A stretch of 64,000 nt of DNA from Paractinoplanes abujensis (GTDB lineage: Bacteria; Actinomycetota; Actinomycetes; Mycobacteriales; Micromonosporaceae). The notes under the pieces were generated by a model that was not told where the DNA came from, ran no database searches, and was given only the letters and a program-made list of their open reading frames with translations. The translations under genes were made by a program, and so were the position numbers. Shown here piece by piece: positions 44,617 to 53,091 of this stretch; positions within the stretch are counted from its first letter, which is position 1; the number at the start of each line of letters is the position of its first letter. The stretch covers positions 5,642,001-5,706,000 of the forward strand of contig NZ_JACHMF010000001.1 of the NCBI RefSeq assembly GCF_014204895.1, given 5' to 3'.

Positions 44617-45825
44617 CTACCGACGCTGGTAACCGAATCCGTCGGCCGCGGCGGCCTCCGGATGCCATTCGTGACCGGCTTCCAGCGTCGCGTTGTGCGC
44701 CCGCCGGTAGCTGGGATCACCGGTCTCGATCATGTATTGCGCCTCGTACCGCTCGTGGTTCAACCACACGATGTCCTCGGGGTGGGGGTTGCCGGTGCGC
44801 AGTCTTTCCCACGCCTCCGCGATGCGCGGGTTGCTGCCGAAGCGGGCCACCTCCGCGGGCACGTCGTCGTAGAGGTCGAGCACGTGCTCCTCCAGGAAGA
44901 CGTGATTCTTGACCTGGCGGACGTCGGCCTCGCTGAAGCCGTAGCGTGCGGCTGTCGTGGCCACCTGTCCGACGTCGTCGGTGGCCGTTCGGATTCGCTC
45001 GTAACTCCGCTCGGCCCAGGTGAACTCGAAGTCGAGCTCGTGCAGGGGCGGCCGCATCTCCCCGCCGGTGGCGCGCGGATCGGCCCCGTCCACCGCCAGT
45101 TCGTCGACGCGTCCGCCGAGCGACTTCGCCGCGTGCGCGAGCCGGTGCAGGGCGGCCACCAGGTCGCGGAGCCAGTGGGCGATCCGGGCGCCCCACGAAG
45201 CGCACAGGGTGGAAACCTGGCCCGCCACGACGGGGGTGGCCAATCCGGCCGTGGCGATCAGTTCCGCGGCGTAGACCAGCAACCGGGAGACCACCGTGGC
45301 CACCGCGTCGCGGATCATCAGGCGGACGGTGCCGATCAGCGCGCCCGCACCCTCGGTCATCAGCGCCATCGCGTCGGCCGCGCGGGACAGGATGCGTACG
45401 GACTGCTCTTGCCGGCTCGCATGCGCGCGGTAGGCACCGGCCGCCGAGCCTGACCAGTCCGCGAGCTCTTCCCACCCCGTACGGGTCAGGTCGTCGGCCT
45501 GGTGAGCCAGCTCCACCGAGACGTTGCGCCATGTCCGGGCGTGCGCGGCGATCTGCGCCGGGTCGCCCGCCAACCGGTCGAGCGCCTCGGACAGGGGCTT
45601 GACGTGCTCGATCAGCCACGCGATGCCGTATTGCAGGAGCGCCCCGGCCGGATCGGTGATCAGCGCCAGCGCGTCCAGCCCGCCCGCGACCACGCCGAGC
45701 GTGCCGTCGATCCAGCTGCCGTCGCGGATGCCGGCGGCGATCTGCTCGACGTCCTCGGCGATCCACACGCCCGCCCACGCGCTCGGCGGCGTCTCGGTCA
45801 CCGGCGCCACCAGCGAGCCGGTCAT
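44617..45825 (-). CDS. Type VII-style secreted effector with C-terminal toxin-like domain (402 aa)
   Basis: The N-terminal ~270 residues are helical and Ala-rich with a WSG motif at 124-126 (LADWSGSAAGAYRAHA), as in WXG100/LXG substrates. A hydrophobic helix follows (LLVYAAELIATAGLATPVVA). After a Gly/Pro-rich linker, residues about 285-402 form a separate domain rich in His and Glu: NHVFLEEHVLD (His308, His314), FGSNPRIAEAWERLRTGNPH, and LNHERYEAQYM (His357, Glu358, Glu361). Spacing of His and Glu suggests a metal site. I recall similar tails in other actinobacterial WXG proteins but know no activity. It overlaps the EspC-like gene by 4 bp and is followed by a small putative immunity gene. 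Confidence 0.75.
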   Translation of the reverse strand: MTGSLVAPVTETPPSAWAGVWIAEDVEQIAAGIRDGSWIDGTLGVVAGGLDALALITDPAGALLQYGIAWLIEHVKPLSEALDRLAGDPAQIAAHARTWRNVSVELAHQADDLTRTGWEELADWSGSAAGAYRAHASRQEQSVRILSRAADAMALMTEGAGALIGTVRLMIRDAVATVVSRLLVYAAELIATAGLATPVVAGQVSTLCASWGARIAHWLRDLVAALHRLAHAAKSLGGRVDELAVDGADPRATGGEMRPPLHELDFEFTWAERSYERIRTATDDVGQVATTAARYGFSEADVRQVKNHVFLEEHVLDLYDDVPAEVARFGSNPRIAEAWERLRTGNPHPEDIVWLNHERYEAQYMIETGDPSYRRAHNATLEAGHEWHPEAAAADGFGYQRR

Positions 45826-46136
45826 CGCCCGCCCCGGAGGTGATCGAACTGGTGGGCCCGCCGCCGGTCGGTGTTCTCGTATTCCGCCGCCGTCGTGCGC
45901 AGCCGCGCCGCCGTGTCGTGCAGCGCCGCGGCCGCCGTGGTGATGCCGTCGACCAGCGTGTCCTGAAGGGCGCCCAGCACCGTCGGCACCATCCGGCAGA
46001 GTTCCCCGTACGACTCCGGGCCCGCTCGCACCGCATCCCCGGCGCGCGCCGCCTGCCCGGTCCGGTCGCCGATCGCCGTGACCGCGGCGGCGTGGGCTGT
46101 CAGGCCGGCCGGCCGCACCTCGACATGATCACTCAT
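45822..46136 (-). CDS. EspC-like type VII secretion-associated protein
   Basis: About 104 residues from ATG 46136; a GTG at 46145 is also possible. Pattern MSDHVEVRPAGLTAHAAAV, a helical hairpin and a C-terminal YENTDRR match the YxxxD/E-type export signal of EspC/WXG100-like partner proteins. It probably pairs with the effector for export. It overlaps both neighbours, so it is fully coupled in the operon. Confidence 0.78.
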   Translation of the reverse strand: MSDHVEVRPAGLTAHAAAVTAIGDRTGQAARAGDAVRAGPESYGELCRMVPTVLGALQDTLVDGITTAAAALHDTAARLRTTAAEYENTDRRRAHQFDHLRGGR

Positions 46137-46509
46137 CGGGCTCACACAGCCTTCGCTCGTACGACTCGATCACCGCACGCCCGGTCTCCGACTCGGCACC
46201 CACCGTCTCGGTCGTCACCTCGGTGATCCGGGCCGCCAACGCCCGCCGAGCCGCCCGCGCCGTCGCGAGGATCACGCGCGCTGTCTCGGCCGCGGGCCGC
46301 CCACGGATGCCCTCGCCCAGGTCGAGTCGCACCATGTCGCCCGCCGACGCGACAGTCACCTCGACCAGCCCGTCGTCGCTGCGGGCGGTCGCGGTGACCG
46401 CGGACAGCCGCGCCGACAGCTCGCGGGCCTGCGCGGCCCGCGCCTCGATGCCGGTCTGCCAGTCGTCGATCATGCGTTCCGCGTCCTCGAGATCACGACC
46501 GTCGAACAT
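46129..46509 (-). CDS. YbaB/EbfC-like protein
   Basis: 126 residues, start at 46509 after cggggaggtg. The core GLVEVTVASAGDMVRLDLGE resembles the YbaB strand pair, and a long N-terminal helix precedes it. YbaB-like proteins often sit at the head of WXG100-type operons in Micromonosporaceae. The role is unknown; DNA binding or chaperoning of the secreted pair is possible. Confidence 0.78.
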   Translation of the reverse strand: MFDGRDLEDAERMIDDWQTGIEARAAQARELSARLSAVTATARSDDGLVEVTVASAGDMVRLDLGEGIRGRPAAETARVILATARAARRALAARITEVTTETVGAESETGRAVIESYERRLCEPDE

Positions 46510-46574
46510 GGAGTCACACCTCCCCGTGCCGAACTCGGGACTCAACGTAACGCCGCCGCAAGGGCCCGCCGGGG

Positions 46575-46587
46575 CCTGTGGATAACT
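46575..46587. promoter_or_regulatory. Third copy of cctgtggataact (DnaA-box-like)
   Basis: The same 13-mer as at 5567-5579 and 5588-5600, here in the divergent promoter region between the effector operon and the helicase gene. The core tgtggataa at 46577-46585 is the complement of TTATCCACA. Confidence 0.35.
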
Positions 46588-46644
46588 CCGGCGCGCGGCC
46601 GATGATCAGCCAGAACTGTCGGGGGGCCGCGCTACGGTGCCCCG

Positions 46645-47967
46645 GTGAATGCGGAACAGGTGCTGTCCCCGGCCGCCGAGGCGGGGCTCGTCGTCGAGGC
46701 CGTCCTGGGCGATCTGCGCGAGGGCGACCATCGGGGCGTGGTGGTCGACTCGCCGCCCGGCGCGGGCAAGTCGACGCTGGTCGTGCGGGCCGCCGGCGAG
46801 CTGGCCGCGGCGGGTGAGCCGTTGATGATCGTGGCGCAGACCAACGAACAGGTCGACGATCTGATAGCCCGCCTCGGGGCGCGCTCGCCCGAGGTCGCCG
46901 TGGGCCGGCTGTCGGCAGTCGACTACGAGGCCAGCGAGCGGGTCCGCGACCATCCGCAGTGCCGCGTCGGGGCCAAGGTGGCCGAGCTCGGCACGCCCGC
47001 GGTCACCATCGGCACTGCCGCGAAGTGGGCCACCGTGTCCGAGGGTTCGTGGCCGTGGGCGATCGTCGACGAGGCCTATCAGATGCGCTCCGACGCCCTG
47101 CTGCGCGTCGCGCCCCGGTTCGTCCGGGCGCTGTTCGTGGGCGACCCGGGCCAGCTCGACCCGTTCTCGACCGTCGACGTCGAACGCTGGACGGGCCTGT
47201 CGTGGGATCCGATGCAGAGCGCCGTCGCGGTGCTGCTGCGGCACAACCCCGGCCTGCCCGTGCACCGTCTGCCCGTCTCGTGGCGGCTGCCGCACACGGC
47301 CGCCCCGGTCGTGGCCGAGGCTTTCTACCCCTTCACCGGTTTCCGCTCGGGCACCGGCCCGGGCGATCGCCACCTGGTCTTCGACCGCCCGGCCGCCGAC
47401 CGGCTGGACGACGTGCTCGACGCGGCCGCCGCGACCGGCTGGGGCCTGCACGAGCTCCCGGCCCGCTTCACGATCCGCACCGACGCCGAGGCCGCGGCGG
47501 CCTGTGCCGAGCTGGCGACCCGGGCCCTGGCCCGCGACGGGGTGACCGCATCGGAGTCGGGCGGTGGCCCGCTGACCGCCGACCGCATCGCCATCGGCGC
47601 CGCCCATCGCGACCAGGCGGCGACCATCCGAGCCCTGCTCCCGCCCGAGGTCAAAGGCGTCACGGTCGACACGGCGAACAGGCTGCAGGGCCGGGAGTAC
47701 GACCTGACGATCGTGCTGCACCCGCTCTCCGGCCGGCAGGACGCGACCGCCTTCCACCTCGAGTCGGGCCGGCTGTGCGTGCTGACGTCGCGCCATCGGC
47801 ATGCCTGTGTGGTGGTCGCCCGCGAGGGCATCGCCGAGCTGCTCGACGCGCATCCGTCGACCGAGCCGGTGCATCTCAACGTGCCGGTGAAGTTCCCCGA
47901 CGGCTGGGAGGCAAATCAGGCGATCCTTGCCCATTTACACAAGGGAGTGTCACTAAGACGACAGTAA
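46645..47967 (+). CDS. SF1 helicase-like ATPase
   Basis: 440 residues. Walker A SPPGAGKST (Lys42), Walker B AIVDEAYQ (Asp142, Glu143), motif III GDPGQLDPF, motif V RLQGREYDLTIVL and motif VI VLTSRHRHACVV form a full SF1 set in a compact protein without large insertions. The start is GTG 46645. It lies 16 bp before the Beta-family gene and in line with a PrimPol gene, which suggests a replication or repair cassette. The nucleic-acid substrate is unknown. Confidence 0.85.
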   Translation: MNAEQVLSPAAEAGLVVEAVLGDLREGDHRGVVVDSPPGAGKSTLVVRAAGELAAAGEPLMIVAQTNEQVDDLIARLGARSPEVAVGRLSAVDYEASERVRDHPQCRVGAKVAELGTPAVTIGTAAKWATVSEGSWPWAIVDEAYQMRSDALLRVAPRFVRALFVGDPGQLDPFSTVDVERWTGLSWDPMQSAVAVLLRHNPGLPVHRLPVSWRLPHTAAPVVAEAFYPFTGFRSGTGPGDRHLVFDRPAADRLDDVLDAAAATGWGLHELPARFTIRTDAEAAAACAELATRALARDGVTASESGGGPLTADRIAIGAAHRDQAATIRALLPPEVKGVTVDTANRLQGREYDLTIVLHPLSGRQDATAFHLESGRLCVLTSRHRHACVVVAREGIAELLDAHPSTEPVHLNVPVKFPDGWEANQAILAHLHKGVSLRRQ

Positions 47968-47983
47968 CCGCTACTTTGTGTTA

Positions 47984-49021
47984 ATGGCGGTCTTCACGAC
48001 GGCGGCGTCCAAGCCGGACAGCGTCTATCGGCCGATCCTGCGGCCACGCCGGGGCGAGCTGGCGGCCCTCGCGCATCTGTCGGCCACCGAGGCCGTACGG
48101 GTCATGCCGATCCTCGAGCTCGAGCACGGCCCGGGCGTTCTTCCGCTGATCCGCGAGCTGCCACCGCGTACGGGGGCCTTGGCGGTTGATTTCGGCGAGC
48201 TGCCCGACCCGGCCGACCCTCTCGTGGCGCCCTCGCTCGACCTGGCCGAGGAACTGGCCGATCTGGGCGTGGCCATGCTGCCGGTGCTGCGCGGTCAGGA
48301 GAGCCGGCGGCGCCTGGCCGCCCACGGGCTCGCCGCGCGCATGCACCTGCGCCGAGCCGTGCTGCGGCTCCAGCCTCACGCCGACGCGGCCAACCCGGCT
48401 CAGGCCGACGCGCTCGCCGACCGCCTGCTGCACGCCTCTGGCCTCGAGGCCGAGGAGGTCGACCTGCTGATCGACCTGGCCGAGACGGCGTGCGTGACCC
48501 ATGCCGCCCGCTTCCAGGAGCAGTTGCACCGGATCCTGCGGTGGGCCCGGACCCGGCCGTGGCGCTCGATCAGTGTGGCCTCCGGCGCGATGCCGCCCAA
48601 CCTCGACGACCTGCCCACCGACGTGCCGGTCACGATCGACCGGCACGACGCGCGGGTGTGGGCGCGGATCGGCGAACCCGGGATCGGCTACGCGGATTAC
48701 GGCGTCACTTCCCCCGTACGCCGGCGGGGCGTGCAGCGGCACCGCCAGTTGCCGACCCTGCGCTACACGGGCGAGCACCACTGGCGGATCTACCGCTGGT
48801 CGCGGCGGGGCGGCCGGAGCGACGACCGCTGCCATGACCTGTGCCGCACTCTGGTCACCTCGCCGCACTGGCCGGCCGCCGGGGCCCGGTTCTCGTGGGG
48901 CGACGCCGAGATCGCCCGCCGGGCCCGCAGCGCACCCGGTGCCGGCAGCCCGGCCGGCTGGATGTCGTGGAGCACCTCGCATCACATCGCGCAGGTGCTG
49001 CAAACCCTCAAGATCGAGTGA
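47984..49021 (+). CDS. Beta-family protein
   Basis: 345 residues from ATG 47984 (GTG two codons earlier possible). The N-terminus VYRPILRPRRGELAALAHLS with VMPILELEHG matches the Beta_protein family, named after a phage gene, as do GALAVDFGEL and the closing region SHHIAQVLQTLKI. The biochemical function of the family is not known to me; members occur in phage and mobile contexts. A TACTTT at 47972-47977 just before the start could be a -10 for a leaderless transcript. Confidence 0.78.
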   Translation: MAVFTTAASKPDSVYRPILRPRRGELAALAHLSATEAVRVMPILELEHGPGVLPLIRELPPRTGALAVDFGELPDPADPLVAPSLDLAEELADLGVAMLPVLRGQESRRRLAAHGLAARMHLRRAVLRLQPHADAANPAQADALADRLLHASGLEAEEVDLLIDLAETACVTHAARFQEQLHRILRWARTRPWRSISVASGAMPPNLDDLPTDVPVTIDRHDARVWARIGEPGIGYADYGVTSPVRRRGVQRHRQLPTLRYTGEHHWRIYRWSRRGGRSDDRCHDLCRTLVTSPHWPAAGARFSWGDAEIARRARSAPGAGSPAGWMSWSTSHHIAQVLQTLKIE

Positions 49022-49027
49022 AAACTG

Positions 49028-49043
49028 TCGTACGCTTGTTCTA
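49028..49043 (+). promoter_or_regulatory. LexA-box-like site directly before the PrimPol start codon
   Basis: tcgtac-gctt-gttcta matches the actinobacterial LexA consensus TCGAAC-N4-GTTCGA at 10 of 12 arm positions. It abuts the ATG at 49044. The same bases include TACGCT at 49031-49036, which could be the -10 of a leaderless promoter. SOS control is therefore possible. Confidence 0.35.
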
Positions 49044-49898
49044 ATGTCGCTGACAGCCGCGTTGGCCTACGCCCGGCATGGCATCCCTGTCCTGCCGGTG
49101 CACGCGCCTGACCCGCGCGGCGGCTGCACCTGCGACAGAGGAGCGTCATGCGATCGACCGGGCAAGCATCCGCACCTGCGCCACGGCCTGCACGAGGCGA
49201 GCACCGACCCCCGCCTGCTCGAGCTGTGGTGGTCACGCTGGCCGGGAGCGAACGTGGGGCTGCGCACCGGCGTCGCGATGGATGTGGCCGACGTCGACTC
49301 GGCCGAGGGCTGGCACGGCCTGTGCCATCTGCTCGGCGGCGACTTCCCCGCCGGTCCCCGTGTGCGCACCGGTGGCGGCGGCTGGCATTTCTGGTTCCGG
49401 CCGATGGGCTACGGCAATCGGGTGCGCCTGCTGCCCGGCCTGGACTGGCGCGGCGTCGGGGGTTACGTGGTGGCCCCACCGTCGCGGCATGCCTCCGGCG
49501 GCGACTACCGCTGGGTGCACCGGCCGAGCGAACCGCTGCCCGAGGGGCCGGCGGCGCTGCGCGCGCTGATCGAGGGCCCGCCCCCGCTGCCCGGTCACCG
49601 CGCGATCGCGCATCCGACGCGGTATGCGCGGGCAGCCCTCGCCGCCGAGGCCGACCGGGTCGCCCGCGCCCCCGTGGGCAGCCGCAACGACACGTTGAAC
49701 CGCGCGGCGTACTCGTTGGGGCGGTTCGTCGGGGCCGGCCTGCTCGACCTGAGCGAGACGGTGCGCGAACTCGAGGAGGCGGCGCGTTTCGCCGGGCTGG
49801 GCCGGGCCGAGATCCGAGCCACACTGCGCTCGGGGCTGACGGCGGGCAGCCACGCGCCGTTCGATCCGTCGGCCGGGGCTCCCCGGCGCGTGGCGTAA
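49044..49898 (+). CDS. Bifunctional DNA primase/polymerase (PrimPol domain)
   Basis: 284 residues, PrimPol/AEP superfamily. Visible: ALAYARHGIPVLPVHAPDP, a Cys-containing insert CTCDRGASCDRPGKHPH, WPGANVGLRTG, catalytic Asp83/Asp85 in MDVADVDS, and His115 in GGGGWHFWF. The short C-terminal helical region replaces the helicase part found in larger phage proteins; the helicase may be supplied by the first gene of the cassette. No integrase or transfer gene accompanies it. Confidence 0.88.
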   Translation: MSLTAALAYARHGIPVLPVHAPDPRGGCTCDRGASCDRPGKHPHLRHGLHEASTDPRLLELWWSRWPGANVGLRTGVAMDVADVDSAEGWHGLCHLLGGDFPAGPRVRTGGGGWHFWFRPMGYGNRVRLLPGLDWRGVGGYVVAPPSRHASGGDYRWVHRPSEPLPEGPAALRALIEGPPPLPGHRAIAHPTRYARAALAAEADRVARAPVGSRNDTLNRAAYSLGRFVGAGLLDLSETVRELEEAARFAGLGRAEIRATLRSGLTAGSHAPFDPSAGAPRRVA

Positions 49899-49975
49899 AA
49901 GCCCTCTTGCCCCAAAGATGGGTTCATGACCGAGTGGACCGACAAACGTGACATGAGCGCAGCCGGGGCCGGGAC

Positions 49976-50650
49976 ATGACCCAGGCGCGTCAACTGAAGC
50001 CCTACGACGTGGAGATCTCCGTGGCGGCGGGGCGGGACGAGGTCTGGGAGTCCGTCACCCAGCCGGCCTTGCTCCATCAATGGTTCGGGTGGGACTACGA
50101 CGGACTGGCGGCCGAGATCAAGCAGATCTTCCTGGACGAGGCGACCCTGCTGGCGCCCGAGCAGATGGGCTGGGCCGACGGGTCCTATTTGGAGGTGACC
50201 GGCGACGACGACTCGGCACGGGTGCGGGTGACCCGTGAAGGCAACAGCCCGGGCGGGTCCGAGCGCTACGACGCGATCGAGGAGGGGTGGCGGGCGTTCC
50301 TGATCCAGCTGCGCTTCCTGCTCGACCAGCGCCCGGAGGGACGACGGCGCACGCTCTACCTGACCGGCGAGACGACCGGCCGGCAGGCACTGACGCTCGC
50401 GTCCGGCGAGTGGGAGCGGTTCGGGCCGCGGGTGGCCTGGACGGTCGACGGTGACGGGCACCTGATCGTCGCCGCGGGCCGGGTCCCGCTCGACGAGCCG
50501 ACAGCGACGCATTTCGAGGTGACCGTCTCGATGTTCGGCGCCGACGACGCCACCTTCGAGGCGGCGCGCGAGACGTGGGCCAAGCGGTGGGCCCCGATGG
50601 CGGCCGGGGCCGAGATCACCACGGCCACCGACCCGGCCCCCGGCTCCTGA
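49976..50650 (+). CDS. SRPBCC/AHSA1-like protein
   Basis: 224 residues. START-like fold: VEISVAAGRDEVWESVTQPALLHQWFGW is the typical AHSA1 opening, with DGSYLEVTGDDDSARVRV as core strands and EEGWRAFLIQLRFLLDQ as the long C-terminal helix. A second strand set (FEVTVSMFGADDATFEAA) follows. It binds an unknown hydrophobic ligand or acts as a co-chaperone. Confidence 0.8.
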   Translation: MTQARQLKPYDVEISVAAGRDEVWESVTQPALLHQWFGWDYDGLAAEIKQIFLDEATLLAPEQMGWADGSYLEVTGDDDSARVRVTREGNSPGGSERYDAIEEGWRAFLIQLRFLLDQRPEGRRRTLYLTGETTGRQALTLASGEWERFGPRVAWTVDGDGHLIVAAGRVPLDEPTATHFEVTVSMFGADDATFEAARETWAKRWAPMAAGAEITTATDPAPGS

Positions 50651-50882
50651 CCTCCTTGCCGCCCGGGGTGGGCCGGGCGGCGCTTCGAGCGGGAGTGGCG
50701 ACGCCTTCGGGGCGGGCCGGCGCTTCAGGGTGGCTGGTGCTTCAGGGTGGCTGGTGCTCCGAGGTGGGCTGGGTGGTGACGTGGGCAGGGTTTGGCAGGG
50801 GATGCGTGTGCGGTCACCCGAAGGTCGATGACGGCGGCCCCGGCCCGGTAGCCTGGCTGCTCTGACCGGCCGGGGGGCGACT
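50651..50882. repeat. Short intergenic gap with direct repeats
   Basis: No gene seen. The words gcttcagggtggctggt and related variants repeat two or three times near 50730-50770. Confidence 0.5.
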
Positions 50883-52646
50883 TTGCTGCGGGGTGACTTG
50901 GCTTCGGAGGCGCCTAGGAGCGTTCTCGCCGATCCCGCACGCCTGCGTTCGGTGGCCCGGCTCCGGCTCGGGTCACGGGCCGACCCCGCCTTCGACCGCA
51001 TCGCCGGCATCGTCGAGCGGCTGGTGGACACGCCGGTTGCGCTGGTCACGGTGGTCTCCGCCGACTGCCAGCATCTGCCCGGTCAGGTCGGTCTGCCCGA
51101 GCCGCTCGCGTCCGGGCGTGAGATGGCGCTCAGCCACTCGTTCAGCCGCCACGTGGTCGAGGCCGGCGCGACGCTGGTCGTGCCCGACGTGCGCGAGGAC
51201 CCGCGGATGCGCGACAACCTGGCGATCCGCGAACTGGGCGCGATCGCGTTCGCCGGGGTGCCGCTGACCGACTCCGACGGGCTGGTCCTCGGCACGCTGG
51301 CCGTCATGGACCGCGAACCCCGGGTCTGGACCAGCAGCGAGATCGTCCTGCTGCGCGAGCTCGGCGAGGTCTGCAGTTCCGAGCTGCGGCTGCGCATCGC
51401 GCGGGAGATCGCCGACGAGGCCCGGCGGGCCGCCGAGTCCGCGCACGACCAGCTCACGCTGCTCGGCGAGCTGACCGACGTGCTGACCACCACGATGGAC
51501 ATCGACGAGGCGCTGCACCGGCTGGGCGGCATGGTGGCGGGCCGCCTGGCCGACTGGTGCCTGATCGCGCTGGCCGATCAGGGCGGCACGATCCGGCACG
51601 TCTCGGCCGTCCACCACGACGGGGCCCACGCGGAGGCCCTCGACCGGCTCACCGCCACGTTCGACGCGGCACCGCTGCTCCGGTCGGCGCAGCGGACGAG
51701 CCGGGGCGACGTGGACCAGCTGCGTGCCCGCCTGAGCGCCGAGGTGGCCGACCGGCTGGGCTGCTCGTCCGCCCTGGTCGTGCCGATCACCTCGCCCGTC
51801 ACTTATCGCGTGCTGGGTGCGGTGCTGCTGGTCAACGGTCCCGGCCGGCCCGGGTTCAGCGAGGCCGAGGAGAGCACCGCGGCCGAGGTGGGCCGCCGCG
51901 CCGGCATGGCCGTCGACAACACGAGGGTGTACGACCGCCAGCGCCACGTGGCCGAGGTCCTGCAGCACAGCATGCTGCCCGAGCTGCCCCGGGTGGAGGG
52001 GGTCGACCTGCACGGGCGTTACCTGCCGGCCCAGGCCGGCGCGTCGGTCGGCGGCGACTGGTACGACGCGTTCGCCCAGCCCGACGGCAGCCTGATCCTC
52101 GCCGTGGGCGACGTCTCCGGCCACGACATCGAGGCCGCCGCCACCATGGGCCAGGTCCGCAACCTGGTGCGCGGCGACGCCTACGGCCGCGCCGACGATC
52201 CCGGCCCGCTGCTGGCCCAGCTCGACCGCGCGCTGCACGGCCTGCACGTCCCGGCCGCGGCCACCGCCGTCCTGGCCCGCCTGACTCGCGAAGGCGACGA
52301 CTACGTGATCGCGTTCGCCAACGCCGGCCATCCCCCGCCCGTGCTGCTGCGCCCCGACGGCGAGGTCGAGGTGTGGTGGGAATCGCCCGAACCGCTGCTC
52401 GGCCTGCTCCCCCGCGATCACCGCACCACTCACCGGCGCCGGGTGGCGCCCGGCAGCACGCTGCTGCTCTACACCGACGGCCTGGTCGAACACCCGGCTC
52501 ATCTGATCGACGACGGCATCGCCCGCATCCGGGCCGTCCTGCGGGGCAACGCCGCCCTCCCGGCCGACGAGCTGTGCGACCGGCTGATCACCTCGGCCCC
52601 GCGCCGCGCCGACGACATCGCCCTGCTGATCGTCGGGCTCCGCTGA
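50883..52646 (+). CDS. GAF-GAF-SpoIIE (PP2C-type) phosphatase
   Basis: 587 residues from a TTG at 50883. Two GAF domains lie at about 30-165 and 190-345 (first: GIVERLVDTPVALVTVVSAD and FAGVPLTDSDGLVLGTLAV). The PP2C/RsbU-like phosphatase domain lies at about 365-585: GGDWYDAF, AVGDVSGHDIEAAATMGQ, AFANAGHPPPVLL and LYTDGLVE carry the metal-binding Asp residues. Members dephosphorylate anti-anti-sigma factors. The gene just downstream, on the other strand, encodes an anti-anti-sigma factor, a plausible partner. Confidence 0.92.
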   Translation: MLRGDLASEAPRSVLADPARLRSVARLRLGSRADPAFDRIAGIVERLVDTPVALVTVVSADCQHLPGQVGLPEPLASGREMALSHSFSRHVVEAGATLVVPDVREDPRMRDNLAIRELGAIAFAGVPLTDSDGLVLGTLAVMDREPRVWTSSEIVLLRELGEVCSSELRLRIAREIADEARRAAESAHDQLTLLGELTDVLTTTMDIDEALHRLGGMVAGRLADWCLIALADQGGTIRHVSAVHHDGAHAEALDRLTATFDAAPLLRSAQRTSRGDVDQLRARLSAEVADRLGCSSALVVPITSPVTYRVLGAVLLVNGPGRPGFSEAEESTAAEVGRRAGMAVDNTRVYDRQRHVAEVLQHSMLPELPRVEGVDLHGRYLPAQAGASVGGDWYDAFAQPDGSLILAVGDVSGHDIEAAATMGQVRNLVRGDAYGRADDPGPLLAQLDRALHGLHVPAAATAVLARLTREGDDYVIAFANAGHPPPVLLRPDGEVEVWWESPEPLLGLLPRDHRTTHRRRVAPGSTLLLYTDGLVEHPAHLIDDGIARIRAVLRGNAALPADELCDRLITSAPRRADDIALLIVGLR

Positions 52647-52702
52647 CGCCCGGGTGACGGATGGCCCAGCCGGGTGGGGAACGCGGCCGGCGGGTAGCCC
52701 AC

Positions 52703-53017
52703 CTAGGTCAGTTCGACGACCTCGAGCAGGCCGCTGAGCACCAGGATCTGGCGGACCGAAGGCGTCGCCCGGGTCAGTCGGAAGCGGACGCCGGCGTCGC
52801 GGGCGCGTTGGAAGCCGAAGACCAGCGCGCCCAGGCCGGTGGAGTCGATGAAGACCAGGCCGGACAGGTCGACCACGATCTCGCGGGGCCGGGTGGCCAG
52901 CGCGTCGGACAGCGCGGCCCGCACCTGGTCGACGGTGAGCACGTCGACCTCGCCCCGCAGCGCGACGGTCGCGGTCTCGCCGTTGTTGTCCAGGCTCGTC
53001 ACGAACTCGTCGGGCAA
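52703..53017 (-). CDS. STAS-domain anti-anti-sigma factor
   Basis: 104 residues from a TTG at 53017 with gaagaagga upstream; a start at 53077 would add 20 residues without family support. The phosphorylatable Ser59 lies in VFIDSTGLGAL, and TVALRGEVDVLTVDQ is the usual strand. It would release a sigma factor from its anti-sigma kinase when dephosphorylated by a phosphatase such as its neighbour. Confidence 0.88.
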   Translation of the reverse strand: MPDEFVTSLDNNGETATVALRGEVDVLTVDQVRAALSDALATRPREIVVDLSGLVFIDSTGLGALVFGFQRARDAGVRFRLTRATPSVRQILVLSGLLEVVELT

Positions 53018-53091
53018 GGCCGTCCTTCTTCCACTGTGGCGATGGTTCCACGTACGGTAATCGGCATCATCAAACACGTGAGGAGCGTGGC

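Noticed and set aside
43580..44668. Minus-strand frames with recurring STVLPPGAPR peptides
   Set aside because: They are translations of the 45-bp non-coding repeats and partly overlap the immunity gene in another frame.
46645..50650. An integrated actinomycete conjugative element
   Set aside because: PrimPol and helicase fit, but no integrase, excisionase, FtsK-like transfer gene, tRNA or flanking att repeat was seen.
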